A DNA stretch of 64,000 nt from Diphasiastrum complanatum (lineage: Eukaryota; Streptophyta; Lycopodiopsida; Lycopodiales; Lycopodiaceae): the NCBI GenBank assembly GCA_029204225.1, contig CM055099.1:45452040-45516039 (forward strand), given 5' to 3'. The notes below the pieces were generated by a model that saw nothing but the letters and a program-made list of their open reading frames with translations, did no database searches and had not been told where the DNA came from. How positions within the stretch are numbered: position 1 is the first letter of the stretch; each line of letters starts with the position of its first letter. Made by a program: the position numbers and the translations under genes. Positions 47,705 through 60,456 of the stretch are shown one piece after another.

Positions 47705-50358
47705 ACATGACCAGCGTTCACCTCCATCACGAAGTGATGTTACGTTTCTTTTGCTACGTATGCATCCTTTTGAGTTTGGGATCGAAAGTATGCTGCCTTG
47801 GTTCCATGTCCTCAGCTGCAGTCTCGTATGGGAGTAATGGGCAGGCATTCTGTGGTCTGCGCGCAGATGGATCGAATGTAGTGAGCTGTTTTGGCACAGA
47901 TGCAGCTTCAGTGTATGGTGCTCCACCTCGGGTAGAGTTCATGGGGCTAACAGCCGGTGATGGCTTTATCTGTGGCCTTACTTTCTCATCTCACCAGCCT
48001 TATTGTTGGGGTAACAATATTTTTGTTCAGCAAGGAGTGCCGTCATTACCAGGCACCAACTCGAGCTATAGATCCATTTCTGCTGGTGACAACCATCTCT
48101 GTGCTCTCAGAGATCCTACCTCTGATGGCAGCAATGGATCCTCTGTGGATTGCTGGGGTTTCAACATGACAGGATCTTTCATAAACGCTCCTCTTGTCTC
48201 CATCTCTTCAGGATCCCTCTTCACCTGTGGCCTCTATCCCTCAAATAGCACGCCCATCTGCTGGGGTGACGAGACAGGCAGTGAAGTGATATCCACAACA
48301 CCACAGAAAGCTTTTATTTCTATTTCAGCTGGTGGCTACCATGTGTGTGGCGTCCTTAGGGATAGCACAGAAGAAATCTACTGTTGGGGGAGAGCTTTGG
48401 ATTCCAGATTGATTAGTTTGAAAGGTGTCGTCTCTTCCTCTTTGGTAGGAGGGAAGTTTCATGAATGTGGCCTGCAAGTTGACAACCATACACCAGTCTG
48501 CTGGGGGCTTAGTCTTCCCACAGCCACTTCTGTACCAAAAAATCTGTCATTTATATATCTAGTTGCTGGAGATTACTTCACTTGTGGTATAGCTGCATTG
48601 AGTTTTCTGCCCCTTTGCTGGGGATCAGGTTATCCTGCTTCTCTCCCAATTACTGTTGCTCCTGGACTTTGCAGCCCTCAGCCCTGCAAGGCTGGAAGCT
48701 ACAGGTACTCCAATAATCTTGGTAATGGCACATCATCCCTTTGTCAAAACATCTCTCAAGACATTTGTGTAAGCTGCAGTCAAGGATGTCCATTAGATAT
48801 GTACATGTCAGCACCATGCAGTCTGACTGGAGATAGAGAGTGCACTAGTTGTTCGCAATGCAATGACAGTGACTGCTCTCAAATATGTAGCATAAAAAGG
48901 AAACATGTTTCAATTCAAGCACCGATCATTATTGGGGAGCTGTCTATTGCGGTAGTGGTAATTGCTGTAATATTGCTAGTAGCTTTTGTCTGGTTCAGAT
49001 CCGCATCAAGACGAGACATGTGTGCAGGAAAAGAAAAATCAGCATCCACATTGGTGCATGCTGTGATCAAGAAGAGCTCATTTAGATCATCCTTTAGGAA
49101 AGGAAAAGCAGAAGTGTGGGCACATGAGGAGCTTAAAATTGTACCAGCATATGCCTTCAAGTATGATGAATTGGAGCAAGCTACTGGAGGGTTTGTGAAG
49201 GAAAGTGAGATCGGTAAAGGAAGCTTTTCGTGTGTGTACAAGGGAATTCTAAGCGATGGTAGGGTGGTTGCTGTGAAAAGGGCAACATTAAATGTAGCTA
49301 AGCAATGCAATGCCAAGGACTCTAAAGATTTTCATAATGAGCTTGATCTTCTGTCTAGATTGAATCACGCCCATCTTTTGAACTTGTTGGGTTACTGTGA
49401 AGAGAATGGTGAAAGGCTTCTAGTGTATGAATTTATGGTCAATGGAACGCTACATGAGCACCTCCATGGTAAATATGGTGGCCGGCTTAGCTGGATCCGC
49501 AGGGTCACCATTGCTGTTCAAGCAGCCAGAGGTCTTGAATATCTGCATGGATATGCTTGTCCACCAGTTATTCATCGAGATATAAAGTCAGCAAATATTC
49601 TTCTAGACGATGAGTGGAACGCCCGTGTTGCAGATTTTGGTTTGTCACTTCTGGGTCCACCAGATAGCAACTCTCCTTTGTCTGAGCTCCCAGCAGGCAC
49701 GTTAGGTTACCTTGATCCGGAATATTACAGGCTTCACTATTTGACGACAAAGAGTGATGTATACAGCTTTGGGGTTCTCCTTCTGGAAATTTTAAGTGGT
49801 CGAAAAGCAATAGACATGCAATATGATGAAGGAAATATTGTGGAATGGGCAGTCCCTCTTATAAAAGAAGGTAAAATTTTGTCAATTCTGGATGTGAGGT
49901 TGGAAGCCCCTGCCAATGTGGATACTTTACATAAAATAGCAAAGATTGCTGCAAGATGTGTACGGATGAGAGGAAAAGAGAGGCCTTCTATGGGAAAAGT
50001 CACCACCGCTCTTGAGAGAGATCTAGCTCTCCTAATGGGGACTTCATCGGAAAACCAGCTGATCCTCCCCTCTGAAGTCGTGCTTGGGAGCAATCGGCTT
50101 CATCGTAAGGGTTCTCGGAAGAGCTCTGTTAGGAGATCAGGTTCAGAGGTGGGTTGCCATTCCTGCGTTATATCTTCTGATGGCGAAGTTCCTCTTGACA
50201 ATCCAGTACTTGCATCGCTTACCTTTCCTAGTGTAGCCTCTTCTCAGCGAAGAGCTATTTCCAGATCTTCGATTGCAGGAAGTGAATCACAGGATATTAT
50301 TGCAAAGATAGATGACGAACATTACTGTATTGAGATTGGTCCAGCTTCTCCTATATAA
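47701..50358 (+). CDS. CR4: CRINKLY4/ACR4-type receptor-like kinase
   Basis: 885 codons, one exon, close in length to Arabidopsis ACR4 and maize CR4, also intronless. A signal peptide best fits a start at Met13 (47737, MLRFFCYVCILLSLG). The ectodomain has crinkly repeats with CGL...CWG pairs (about 38-320) and a TNFR-like Cys-rich region (324-397). One membrane helix spans about 408-432. The kinase (about 500-776) has GKGSFSCVYKG at 505-515, Lys526 in AVKRA, HRDIKSANIL with Asp627, DFG at 645 and GTLGYLDPEYY, so it looks active. The tail keeps LPSEVVLG, FPSVASSQRR and EIGPASP, marking the CR4/ACR4 branch. In seed plants this plasma-membrane receptor controls epidermal differentiation and, in Arabidopsis roots, stem-cell divisions. 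No stop or frameshift is present. Confidence 0.96.
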   Translation: MNMTSVHLHHEVMLRFFCYVCILLSLGSKVCCLGSMSSAAVSYGSNGQAFCGLRADGSNVVSCFGTDAASVYGAPPRVEFMGLTAGDGFICGLTFSSHQPYCWGNNIFVQQGVPSLPGTNSSYRSISAGDNHLCALRDPTSDGSNGSSVDCWGFNMTGSFINAPLVSISSGSLFTCGLYPSNSTPICWGDETGSEVISTTPQKAFISISAGGYHVCGVLRDSTEEIYCWGRALDSRLISLKGVVSSSLVGGKFHECGLQVDNHTPVCWGLSLPTATSVPKNLSFIYLVAGDYFTCGIAALSFLPLCWGSGYPASLPITVAPGLCSPQPCKAGSYRYSNNLGNGTSSLCQNISQDICVSCSQGCPLDMYMSAPCSLTGDRECTSCSQCNDSDCSQICSIKRKHVSIQAPIIIGELSIAVVVIAVILLVAFVWFRSASRRDMCAGKEKSASTLVHAVIKKSSFRSSFRKGKAEVWAHEELKIVPAYAFKYDELEQATGGFVKESEIGKGSFSCVYKGILSDGRVVAVKRATLNVAKQCNAKDSKDFHNELDLLSRLNHAHLLNLLGYCEENGERLLVYEFMVNGTLHEHLHGKYGGRLSWIRRVTIAVQAARGLEYLHGYACPPVIHRDIKSANILLDDEWNARVADFGLSLLGPPDSNSPLSELPAGTLGYLDPEYYRLHYLTTKSDVYSFGVLLLEILSGRKAIDMQYDEGNIVEWAVPLIKEGKILSILDVRLEAPANVDTLHKIAKIAARCVRMRGKERPSMGKVTTALERDLALLMGTSSENQLILPSEVVLGSNRLHRKGSRKSSVRRSGSEVGCHSCVISSDGEVPLDNPVLASLTFPSVASSQRRAISRSSIAGSESQDIIAKIDDEHYCIEIGPASPI

Positions 50359-52526
50359 AAGGAATTAGAAACCGTTTATGAATCCCTTGTCACAATCAAT
50401 GTAAGTCTCTATCAGCTACTTTAACTGTTCAATTGAACACATTGTGCGATGAGACACGAAAGCAGCACTTCAGATGTCAGGTCTCTGAAGAATTTTTCAT
50501 TTTTTTTGTTAAGAATTTGTGGAAACAGAAGTATGTTTCCTTTAGATTCCGCTGTTTCATGCCATTCGAAACAATCAAAGATGGTCTGTTTTGTTGTTTC
50601 TAGTTCGTGTGTGTGTACCACTTAATCTAGGCCATGTACAAAAATAACACATGGAGAGCCCCTACTTTTTCCCTTAAAAGTCCTATTCCTGTACTTGTTT
50701 TGATTTTTGTTTTTCTGACAGGATTATCTCTAATGAAGTTCATATGAACCAACGTAAAGACGGCCAGCTTAAACCTTTTAGATTTCTTCCAATTATCTAT
50801 ACAGATGTTTTGTAATCCTAGAAGAAAGTCTGGTCACTTTACAGTTGCAAGCAGATATTGTCAACAGATTATTTGATTTGTGTTGTGGATCTTGATAATG
50901 GGAGATAGCAGTTCAGAAAGGAATTGCCATTTCTCTTTACTTCTTGCTTTATTTTCCATGTTTCCTTGCAAGTCTGGATAAGAATGTATATCTGGCTACG
51001 TATTTGCCTCTGTGTTGAACAATCACTTTACTTGCAGGATAATGATTTTGTTCCAGAGGCTGTGCATTTTCCATTATAGGTTCTGCTTAGTCTTGAGGAA
51101 TTGAGCCCATTCAACTGGAGGATGATTGACATTCAGATATCAGTTTCATGCTTAACACTTAGGAGCTTGTTCCAAAAGAGTTCTGTGATCGAATTTGCAT
51201 CTGTGATATGGAATGATTATGACTGTACTTATTGCATCTATTTGTTGGTAGGCTCTTAGCAAGCATTCAAAATCTTCTCCTTTTCTGATGTACCGTTTGA
51301 CAGAGGGAAGAACCCTAGCTCACCTCTCCTAATGATTCCCTAGCTTTCTGTTGGAATAGATTTATACCGTAGATCTCTACTGAAAAATGACAAACTGAAA
51401 CGTTGCTGCTTTTGCAGGCTCTTGCCTCTCCTTACGTGAGCTTCTGCATAGCTTTTAAACTTCAATAGCAACTGCTGAAAGACAAATTTTCTATTTAAAT
51501 TTAGTTGCCATGAGCATTGTATGAGCAGATTTTTCTCTGAACGTTTCTTGGGTTATTAGCCTTCACCTTTGTGATCAATATTTATACAAAGGCTGGTTAG
51601 TCAAATTGGTAATTGCTGACTCTACTGATTGCCTGTCCTCTTTCAAAGGAGAGGATGATGTGGGCGTTTGTATTCACTGCAAGCCCTTACCTTTCAACTT
51701 TAGTATTAGAAGTTAGAACATACACTCTTTAAAACATATGATTTCTGATTAGCTGTATATTATTTTCTTTGTTTTTTTGGTGAAAGTAGAGGTTGTTGCG
51801 TAAAATTTGTACTTGATATGTGAAGGATAATGCTATTTCTAGGTAGTAGCAACTTCACTTTTAGAATTGATTAGCGAACAATAGGCTTTTCTTAGCCTTA
51901 GTCGTATTTTTACTTTTTGTGAAGATCAAAAGAATCTAGAAGAATAGCTTGGTAAAATTCTGATGGTTATTAATTTTTAAAAGCAAATGTTCTATGGATA
52001 TTTTGTTTTGGTTAATCCAACAATTTCAGCGTTATGGCAAGGCTTTCATGACACATATAAGAACAGTTTTTTTGTCTTTTATAAGATGAGTTTGGACTAG
52101 TAAATCTAAAATTGCTAAATACCAGCTTATTATTGCATTCACATGATGAGATTTTTTGATGATTATTATTTCGTTGTATTCAAGACAGCCCAATTAATCA
52201 AATAAAATTGTCCTAGAAAAGACTCTTCCTCAACTCTACTTTTTAATCTAACACCCATAATCAGATAAAACAGAAAATTGTTGCTGATCTTCGAGGTCAA
52301 CGAAGGCTATAGGATAAGTATATAGCTTGGTAGTTTGCACCAGTCGTCGTGAAAATCATATGAACACGAGCATGCGGATGATTCTTTACTTTTGCAATTG
52401 GTTGCTATGATTTTGTTGATAAATAGGTGATTTTCATTTTATGATAGTTTTTCACAATGGATTTAACATTTCATTTACGAAATATGTCCATTTTGAAAAT
52501 GTGACGTTGGCTAGGATTCATGTATA
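50359..52526 (+). other. CR4 3' UTR and downstream intergenic region
   Basis: T-rich sequence follows the stop and presumably contains the 3' UTR in its first few hundred bases. AATGTAAGT at 50399 resembles a splice donor but no partner is proposed. No other coding sequence is recognised. Confidence 0.45.
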
Positions 52527-52685
52527 TTCACAATAGTCATGATCAGTATTCAGAATATTTTAGTATTCACAATAATCACGATCAATATTCATGAATATTC
52601 ACAATAATTATGATCATTATTCAAGAATATTCACGATCAGTGTTCACAATAATGACGATCAATATTCAAAATATTCGCTTTTCAA
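52527..52685. repeat. Minisatellite of TATTCACAATAATCACGATCA units
   Basis: About five imperfect ~30-bp units containing TATTCACAATAAT(C/G)A(C/T)GATCA and then ATATTCA, some shortened. Confidence 0.75.
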
Positions 52686-52689
52686 TATT

Positions 52690-52960
52690 TGCAGTTTTAG
52701 ATAATTGTCACGAACCATCAATCACGTAATCTTCAACATGCATTTTTAAAAAGTAGATAGTTTATTTGTCCAACGCATGAAAGACATTTTGTGGACATCA
52801 TGCAAAAGAAAACAATACAAGAAAAAGAAAAAACTAGGACGTTGTGAATTAAGTATGCATCAACTTTCAAGTCTCATATTCACATATGTGATTATTATAT
52901 GTGATTATTATAATTGGCATGTTCACAATCAAGCATGCAATTAGTTTGCTTTCCCGAAGC
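52690..52960 (+). repeat. Dispersed repeat, copy 2
   Basis: Second copy of the repeat at 35675-36010. It carries a 13-bp tandem duplication (TATGTGATTATTA) near 52885 that copy 1 lacks. Confidence 0.75.
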
Positions 52961-54221
52961 TGAATATAGTCAACTATTCAAAGGGTTCTTATAATAGTAT
53001 GGTTGGGCTTACGTCGCCAACTTCCTTAGGATGCCAAAAGTAAAACCATGTATTATAAGACAAAAAATGCCCATAGTAAAGAACATCTTAAGGTTTTGCT
53101 TCCTTTATGGTCTGCTTCCATGTATTGCCCCAAATAGTGTTGTGCCCAATGACTCCAATTCCTTGCTTTGAGCAAATAATAGGGTGACATCTCAAATGAA
53201 ATATAATGAAGTGTCAATGCTAAAAAGCTTATAATCTAAGGTCATATTTCTTCTAAAGAAAGAAAGAAAGAAAAAAAGGACATTGATAAAGGTGTGGGGC
53301 TTTATCAACAATAGATAAATGAGATATGACAGCCCTGCATGGAGTGCACTCATTAACTAGAGCAAAGTAAAGAAATTGCCTAAAAGTTGGGAGGGATTCA
53401 AAACGCACGTCTGATGGACTAAAGAAAAATTCTTAGAAGGCTGAGAGAAGGGGAATCAAATTTCAATCAAGGACAGCGTCTGAAGGGAGGGCATACGCCT
53501 GCATTAATGACTATGAATACAAATACAATAGAATCATCACAATGCGCTCTATTTTATTCTTTGATACATATGTGATACAGCATATACTATATATGTATAT
53601 ATATATTTTAGTATATAAGTTATAAGCAATGAGCATGGTGTCATTGGTGTGGCTTAGAACGAGTTACCGTACATGCATCCATTAAAGCGCTCAATAAATG
53701 CAGCCACGTTTGTCTTCCATTTACAACGCACATGCAATGATGAATCACGAATGAATGAATGCTCATATCATCATCCATTACCAATTTACCACTGCCATGC
53801 GATGCCCAAGCCAAGGTGCTCAGCTCAGCAGCCTCAGCTGCTGCCACAGTGCCACGGTCCACTGATTTAGGTGCCCGTCTGTCGCATTTTCTGAAGAAGA
53901 AGAAAAAATATTGTTAGGTATATGTGTACAGAGTATGTCTCGAGACTTGGAGCCTGCCAAGCACGCGATGATGATTTTGAAGCCCGCCGCGTTAGGTTTT
54001 TCAATTAACGCCCACATTTTATGAACATCTTCACGATTAACCATGTAGAATATTCCCAAGTGTTACCTATGATTTTGCCACATTTTCACAATCATTGGAT
54101 TTGTTTCCAATGGCTTCATCCAAAATCATGAATTATGCCAAACTATTTCAAAGACATTTGGATTGTTGGATGAGTGTGGGACCCTCACTCCATCTTTTCC
54201 TAGTGTCAAGAGTGTGATGAA
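52961..54221. other. Unassigned intergenic region
   Basis: No gene is seen. A TATATA-rich patch lies at 53585-53625 and a small self-complementary CAGCAGCCTCAGCTGCTG near 53827. Confidence 0.35.
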
Positions 54222-54342
54222 GAATGAGCTATTCCCATTTTCACTATAGATCATCTAACTTGCACCTTTCCCGGTGTCATGAAAAATGAGCTCTTTCATG
54301 AAGACTGAGCTCTTCCCATTTTCACTATCGATCATCTAGATT
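54222..54342. repeat. Direct repeat pair, 81-bp spacing
   Basis: TGAGCTATTCCCATTTTCAC (from 54225) and TGAGCTCTTCCCATTTTCAC (from 54306) both continue TAT(A/C)GATCATCTA. Confidence 0.8.
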
Positions 54343-55059
54343 ACTCCGAGTGGTAGTTAGAGCACATCCACATGGACATGAAACATGCACCGAGACCGGT
54401 TAACTATTTTAGATCAGAGGGCATTGAAATTTGAGACGGTGGATAGCAGGGCCCTCTAAAGCTATTCTTCATTGAGCAAACTTGTCATCTGTTTCACAAG
54501 GACTGAACATTTGGATAGATGGATGATGGAATTGCTCTTTGTGTCCATTACGACATGCTCTTATGACACTCAAACTAACTTCCAAATGGGTGGGCATAAA
54601 ATATATGATGCCATGGCCCCTTGCCCATTGAATGCGAGTTGGATAAAGCCTTTGAGTGTGATGTCAAGGATACACCTAAGCTAGAAGCCCAGGTTGTGAA
54701 TTGTGATGTGTAAAGTGGAATACATAATGAGCTAGTGGAATATATTAAGAGCTTGCTCAAAATTTTGTGAATTTTATATAAATATATTGGCTTGAAAAAT
54801 CCCTTAAATGATTTTTGTATTGGCTTAGCCCTTGTAAACATGTGGACACTTCTAATTTGTAGATTCATAGATGGACTCCTTCTGTGGTGCGCCTACAAAA
54901 AATAAATAACACAATGGCATTAAGCTCCATCAGTCTCGAGGTTGTTAGAGCTCAAAAGCTTTTGTTCAAGTGGATATGCCAAGTGAAACCTACAGCCATG
55001 TTCCTTAGAAGTACGGTACGAGAGGTAGTTGTAAGCCACCATACATCTTTTGCCACACG

Positions 55060-55099
55060 TATTGCGACCTGGTTGCAACCTGCATAGCAGGTCGCAATA
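55060..55099. other. 12-bp perfect inverted repeat (hairpin)
   Basis: TATTGCGACCTG (55060-55071) pairs with CAGGTCGCAATA (55088-55099) across a 16-base loop that itself contains GGTTGCAACC, a palindrome. No associated gene is seen. Confidence 0.75.
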
Positions 55100-55370
55100 A
55101 AAAATGAAGGCCAAGCACACAACCTAGAGTAGCTTGGCTCACTTTATCCCATAAATTTTTCTTGTATATCGAAAAGTTGTATATATTTCCTTGCAAACAA
55201 GACTCTCTCAAATGTGTGATGGCGCAAGGCTTTCAACTTGGAAGCTCAAGCTACACATGTGGCGCTTGTCAACAATGTACACACTATTGAAAAGAATTTA
55301 AAACCAATCACTAGGTAATGCCTTGCAATTGGCTCGGGCTTGAAAACTAGACATGTGCAATATAATATCA

Positions 55371-55839
55371 TGTTGAATTCCGATAGAATCTAGTGCAGTA
55401 TGCAGATCACATCACACAATCACAATAGCCACTCCTCACAAGCTCTCAAAGATGGCACAACAAAAGTTAAGTCTATTATAAAGAAACATTGTACATATAG
55501 CAAAGCCCCAAACTGCATGGGCTCAACAGGTGTCACTAAACTGGCCTACCACCTATCAAACTAAGGTCGGGCCCAATATGGCCAAATTCGACCAACAAAC
55601 TTGGGACATGCCCCAAGTATAGCAAGTACTGTAAATAACTCTGTACAAGCTAATTCTTCCTATGTGTGGCTACTCGGCTAACCCAAGTAGCCGGCTACGA
55701 GATCAATGCCCGCTGATATAACAATAGTGGGTCACGTCCCGATCACTACTGAAAACAGGAAACTGACTAACTGTACATTCATTACAGTATCACATTTGAA
55801 GCTTATAATAATGAATCAGATCAAAACTAATTTCTAACT
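55371..55839 (-). repeat. LARD-like element 3' LTR
   Basis: Plus strand TGTTGAATTCCGATAGAATC ... AATTTCTAACT. It shares long blocks with 60457-60927, for example CTAAGGTCGGGCCCAATATG. Confidence 0.85.
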
Positions 55840-55852
55840 CTCTCCCTTAAGC
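55840..55852 (-). other. LARD-like element polypurine tract
   Basis: The minus strand reads GCTTAAGGGAGAG just before the LTR start AGTTAGAAA. Confidence 0.65.
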
Positions 55853-58800
55853 TCAAATGTGATAAGAGTGAAAACCAATGATTTGTAGCAATGTCTGGAG
55901 TGTCCAAAAGATGTTATGCATGTCCATGCTACTCTGTACTTGACTCACACTCAAGCACACCAACAAACCACCAGGTTTGACTCACAAAGTATCATGCAAC
56001 CACAATGCTCATACAGAGAGTCTACCAGACTCTCGACCAACTGACCCCAATCCAACTTGAACACAAGTGGACCACATGAGCGACATGGCTCAAACTGAGA
56101 AAATCCCACTGCCACTATGAGACTTACATCCTCCATCTAGCTAGCCTGACATCCTATCAGGCACTTACAAGCACAAACCTGTAAAGCTGACATAAATGAG
56201 CGATTGAGGCTCAACCTGAGGAAATCTTACTGCCACCATAAGACTATACCCTCACCGGATAGACAGCTAGTAGACATAATGACAAGTCAAAGAGCATAAA
56301 ATGACTACTTTGTTTTCCTGAAGCAAATGCACAACCACATACGACTCCGACTCAGATCTTGACTCCCGTAACAAGGTAACATGCAAGCCCACACACACTC
56401 ATGCAAACCAACACGAATGATAACGCGTCAAATACATGACCAAGGCCTGCCCAAACTTCGGTATCCTATCGTACCAACATCTATGCCACATGTAGATCTA
56501 CTGCTATACCACTAATCTCCAAATCATGTCTCCAACCATGGCCCGCACCTGTAACCAAGATGCCCTCACGTCCAAGCATATCCAACTGTTCAATAAGTCC
56601 TGAAAGCTGATCCCCATCCATTCTCCATGCTCCAAGCACAAGAGTCTACCAAGGACTCAATGAATGAATGTACACAAACCTCACCATAGGCTATATCTGA
56701 GTAGTTCGCCTATCTCCCAGAGATACTGATGATAGTCTGCCTCTCCTACATCCCATGTAGGATCAACTTCCCATGCTTCACGTTGCCAACTCTGATTTGA
56801 CCAGTACATAGGCCTCCCTCCAAGGAGCCTATCTTACCAACACATCCATTGCCAAAGACAAAGCAAATACAAAGTAGATCCACTATCGTGATGAACAACT
56901 CACCCACGATCCATAGCATATCAGGTAGGATAGCTCCAGAACCCTATACCATGTACCATCTGATCACCAAGTATCCATTACCTGCTAATAGCTCCCCAAG
57001 AATTTGTCCACCTATCGTGCAACTAGACTCCAGCTGGATCTAACCAGGAACTGCATCCTGCTTACCAAATAATGATGGATAGAAACAACATGTGATGCCA
57101 ACCTGGAGACTACCGTGCATATGACCATGCAGCTCACCTGATTACTCGCCAAAGTATCAACTATCACTCCCTGAGCAACCATCTCCATCCCTGTCGGCTC
57201 ATAACCATGGGCATGCTGGATCCACATCATGTCGTAATGCACTCCATGCCCTCAGAATATGTACCACCCCAGGTACACTCCATGCCACCTACCTCCAAGT
57301 AGGCATGACCCATCCCTAGGTCATCACATGATGCATCAGCTGAAGAACATCGTCCATACATCAAATGACATATCATACATGAGCAACTGTAGCATCTCCC
57401 TGAGTGACACCCCAATGGACTCGTCATCCACATACTATGCCCACATGATGTCTCCGATCCTTGTCACCATCCTGCTAGACATGCATCACCTGCTCCACCT
57501 GCTCCTAGCATCTGCTCGCTCTCCCTGGCTATGTGCCACCCGACACCATGCCAATGCAAGCATATCCCTGAGTCGCCGCTCATGGGATCCCGAGGCTGCT
57601 GTCTCCCTGATCCTACTGAGGTATTTGTCTTTGAGTGACTTCCTCTAGGCTTATCCCTGATCTCACCACTTGAGAATCTGCACCATGGAAATTCCAACAC
57701 TTGTGCCAAGCCTAGACTCCTACAAATACAGCCAAATGTATGAAAGCTATAGATAGCTTATCCACACCCATCATGGTAGATGTCTCCCCATCGATGCCAA
57801 TGTCCCAAAAGTGCCCCCCTGTTGTAATGCCATCATGTACTCCCAAATGAGCACACCATGAAGTCTTCACCATCAGTGTCTCCTCTAGTAGATCGCTAGC
57901 AAGACACCCATCATAGTGTTTGCCCTTCGATCACACCCTGTGCAATCTCCATCAGCTCTCCATCCTAGAGCTGGCTCCCAAGCTTCACACTTTGTCCATG
58001 CGTTTGCAGCTTCCTGATTTCGTCATGAATCCCACCTGTAAGACCTGTCCATCAATGACTCAAGTCCAATATGAAATAGCTACCCCATGATGATCATCCC
58101 ATGTCATCCTACAGTGCTATCCCTACCAGGTATTCCAATGCCATCCCCGATCACAAAGATCTAAGCATCTACCTGTAGTGCCCACCTGTATTCCCCCAAG
58201 CTAGCTCCTAGTTGCTCTTGTGAATGGTTCCAAACCACTCCCTGAGAATACATTGAGATGTGAACTCCAAAGCCACCATCAAGTCCCTCATATGATTGTG
58301 CATGCCAATATCCCTCCAAGTGAACCTGTGAGACCTTCCATGGCCCAAACCAAACGATCTGCACTCTGTCATCACTGAAATCTGCATCCATGATGCAATA
58401 CTGATATGGCAAATTGACTTGACTTATCCAAACTGGCAGTTGAAGTGTATTTCTTCGATGACAAACCTGATACACTGCTCCACAGCTAAAATGACTTGAT
58501 CAAAATTGACTTACCGACTACAAAACTGCAAAATCATCACGCTCACCACTCGTCAAGAGCATCCAAGTGTGATTATTGACCCATTCTTCATCCTATGTGT
58601 GTCTCACACACAGCTCATCCAATGCAAGTCCGCTATCTTGCCCAATGGCTTCCAATTGGCATCACCTCATACTTCGATCACCTGTGACCGCCAAAATGTG
58701 TGTACCTCCAAGCTAGCCCATATTTCCCTCCGAACGAGAAATTTCCAAGCTACAAATACGTGTGTCAATGCAGCTATCACCTGACTCGACAATGCCACTG

Positions 58801-60443
58801 CCGATCATACCTGTGAGATTATTCCCCCAAAACGCCACTTGACGTTGGTCGGTTCTAACTCCAAGAGTTGAACCTGATCACAAGAATTTTTCACCTGTAA
58901 TTGGCATACCATGCCTACCTCTCACCTGTGATTGCTTGCCCTCTCAAAATTGTCGCCAATGATGAGTGACTACGTCGCCAAACTGCACTTCCGTCGCCAA
59001 AACTAGCTTTCTCCACACAATTCCGCTACCATTCTCCCCCATACTGCATTTACCACTTCCAAACACCCTGTTACACACTGTCAGGAGTAAGTAATAATGA
59101 TTTTGAAGCGATAATGCCTCATTGTACCACCCTGTAGCAAGTTTCACCAGCCAAAAATTGTCTCAAATTTGGCCTTACGGTACCCAAATGGCAAATGTAG
59201 CCCATCACTAGGTCACCCACACTCCGCTCGATAAAATGGTGACAAAAACACCCAGAAATACGTTTTTTCCTGCTCTGTAATGTCGCTCTGTCTGCTGGCT
59301 CTAAACAGCCAGTTTCAGGGGTCATTTTGGCCCAAGGATGGCCAAAAAAGGTGCCTTCTGGCTATAGTTAGCTCCAAAACCATTATGCCTTGCAAAAATG
59401 AGCTGTATCTTCATGTTGAAAAATTTTAATGAAGTAAGGTCCAACTTGGACTTTGGTTCCCTTCATGCACTTCAACATGAAAATTTCAATGAAGGGAAAG
59501 CCACTTTTATCCTTCACCCTTCACGGGCCCCTTTCAAGCCCATCCAATGGTTGATTTTGATCCAATGGCCACACTCCATCTCACACGCCAACTTACCTTC
59601 CTCCAAGCGCTAACACCTTTGAAGCACTAGCAAGCCATTTGTGTTGGCCACACGACCTGATCCGCAAGTTTCCACGGCCCCTTCTCCACTCTTCTTCATG
59701 TTGATTTCCAGCAATGGCCGCCCTGTTGATCACTCCATCTCCTCCAACGCTCCACGGCCGCCCACGGCTTCTTGTAGGCTAATTCTCCTTACTAGGGTGC
59801 CTTATCTAGCTCTTCACAGCTTCGGAATTGCCCATCTGGAGAGAAAGATCATTGCTTTTCAGCTTGTAAACCCTAGCTGAGCAAGGAAAGAGACTTCATG
59901 GGCATTTTTCCACATTTTTCAGTGGTTCTTCTTGCAGCTTCCTACACCACTGAGGTCGTCCTACCTCTAGTGATCTGATCCAATTTACAATTCTCCAATT
60001 GATGCGGTATTGATTGCAAACAAGCTGATTATCCCAAAAATCCGTCAACATCAAAACTGGAAATTTTCCAAATTTCCTCCGTTTTCAACCAATTTGCTTC
60101 CTGTAAATTGTTATGGCTCTTTGTCACTGCTCTTTGCATCGCCATGCAAGCCCCGTTGCGCCAAACGGCTGTCCACATAGTGAATAACGTAGCCAACACC
60201 GATGATTTCCCCAAAACCACCGAACTGCAAGATTCTCTGTGAATTCTCCCCATAATTCACCTACGACGATCATTTTGATCTTCCCCGAAGCTCCGATCAA
60301 AGGAACCTTGCTGTCTCTTGCCATCTGGACTACCGATACCCCGTATGGAGTCCTATCTCCTGAGACTTTTTGAGTGCTATTTCTCCTGGTGAAAGACGAT
60401 ATCCCATAGCTCCACCGGATCATGCATACCTGCAACACCCTGA

Positions 60444-60456
60444 TGCTTTGATACCA
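60444..60456 (-). other. LARD-like element primer-binding site
   Basis: The minus strand reads TGGTATCAAAGCA directly after the LTR end CTCACA. Confidence 0.8.

Noticed and set aside
48915-49316. 133-codon antisense frame over CR4
   Set aside because: Overlaps the conserved membrane and kinase coding region and has no independent signal.
57259-57648. 129-codon frame in the LARD-like interior
   Set aside because: His/Met/Ser-rich with no motif and in C-rich DNA where stops are rare by composition.
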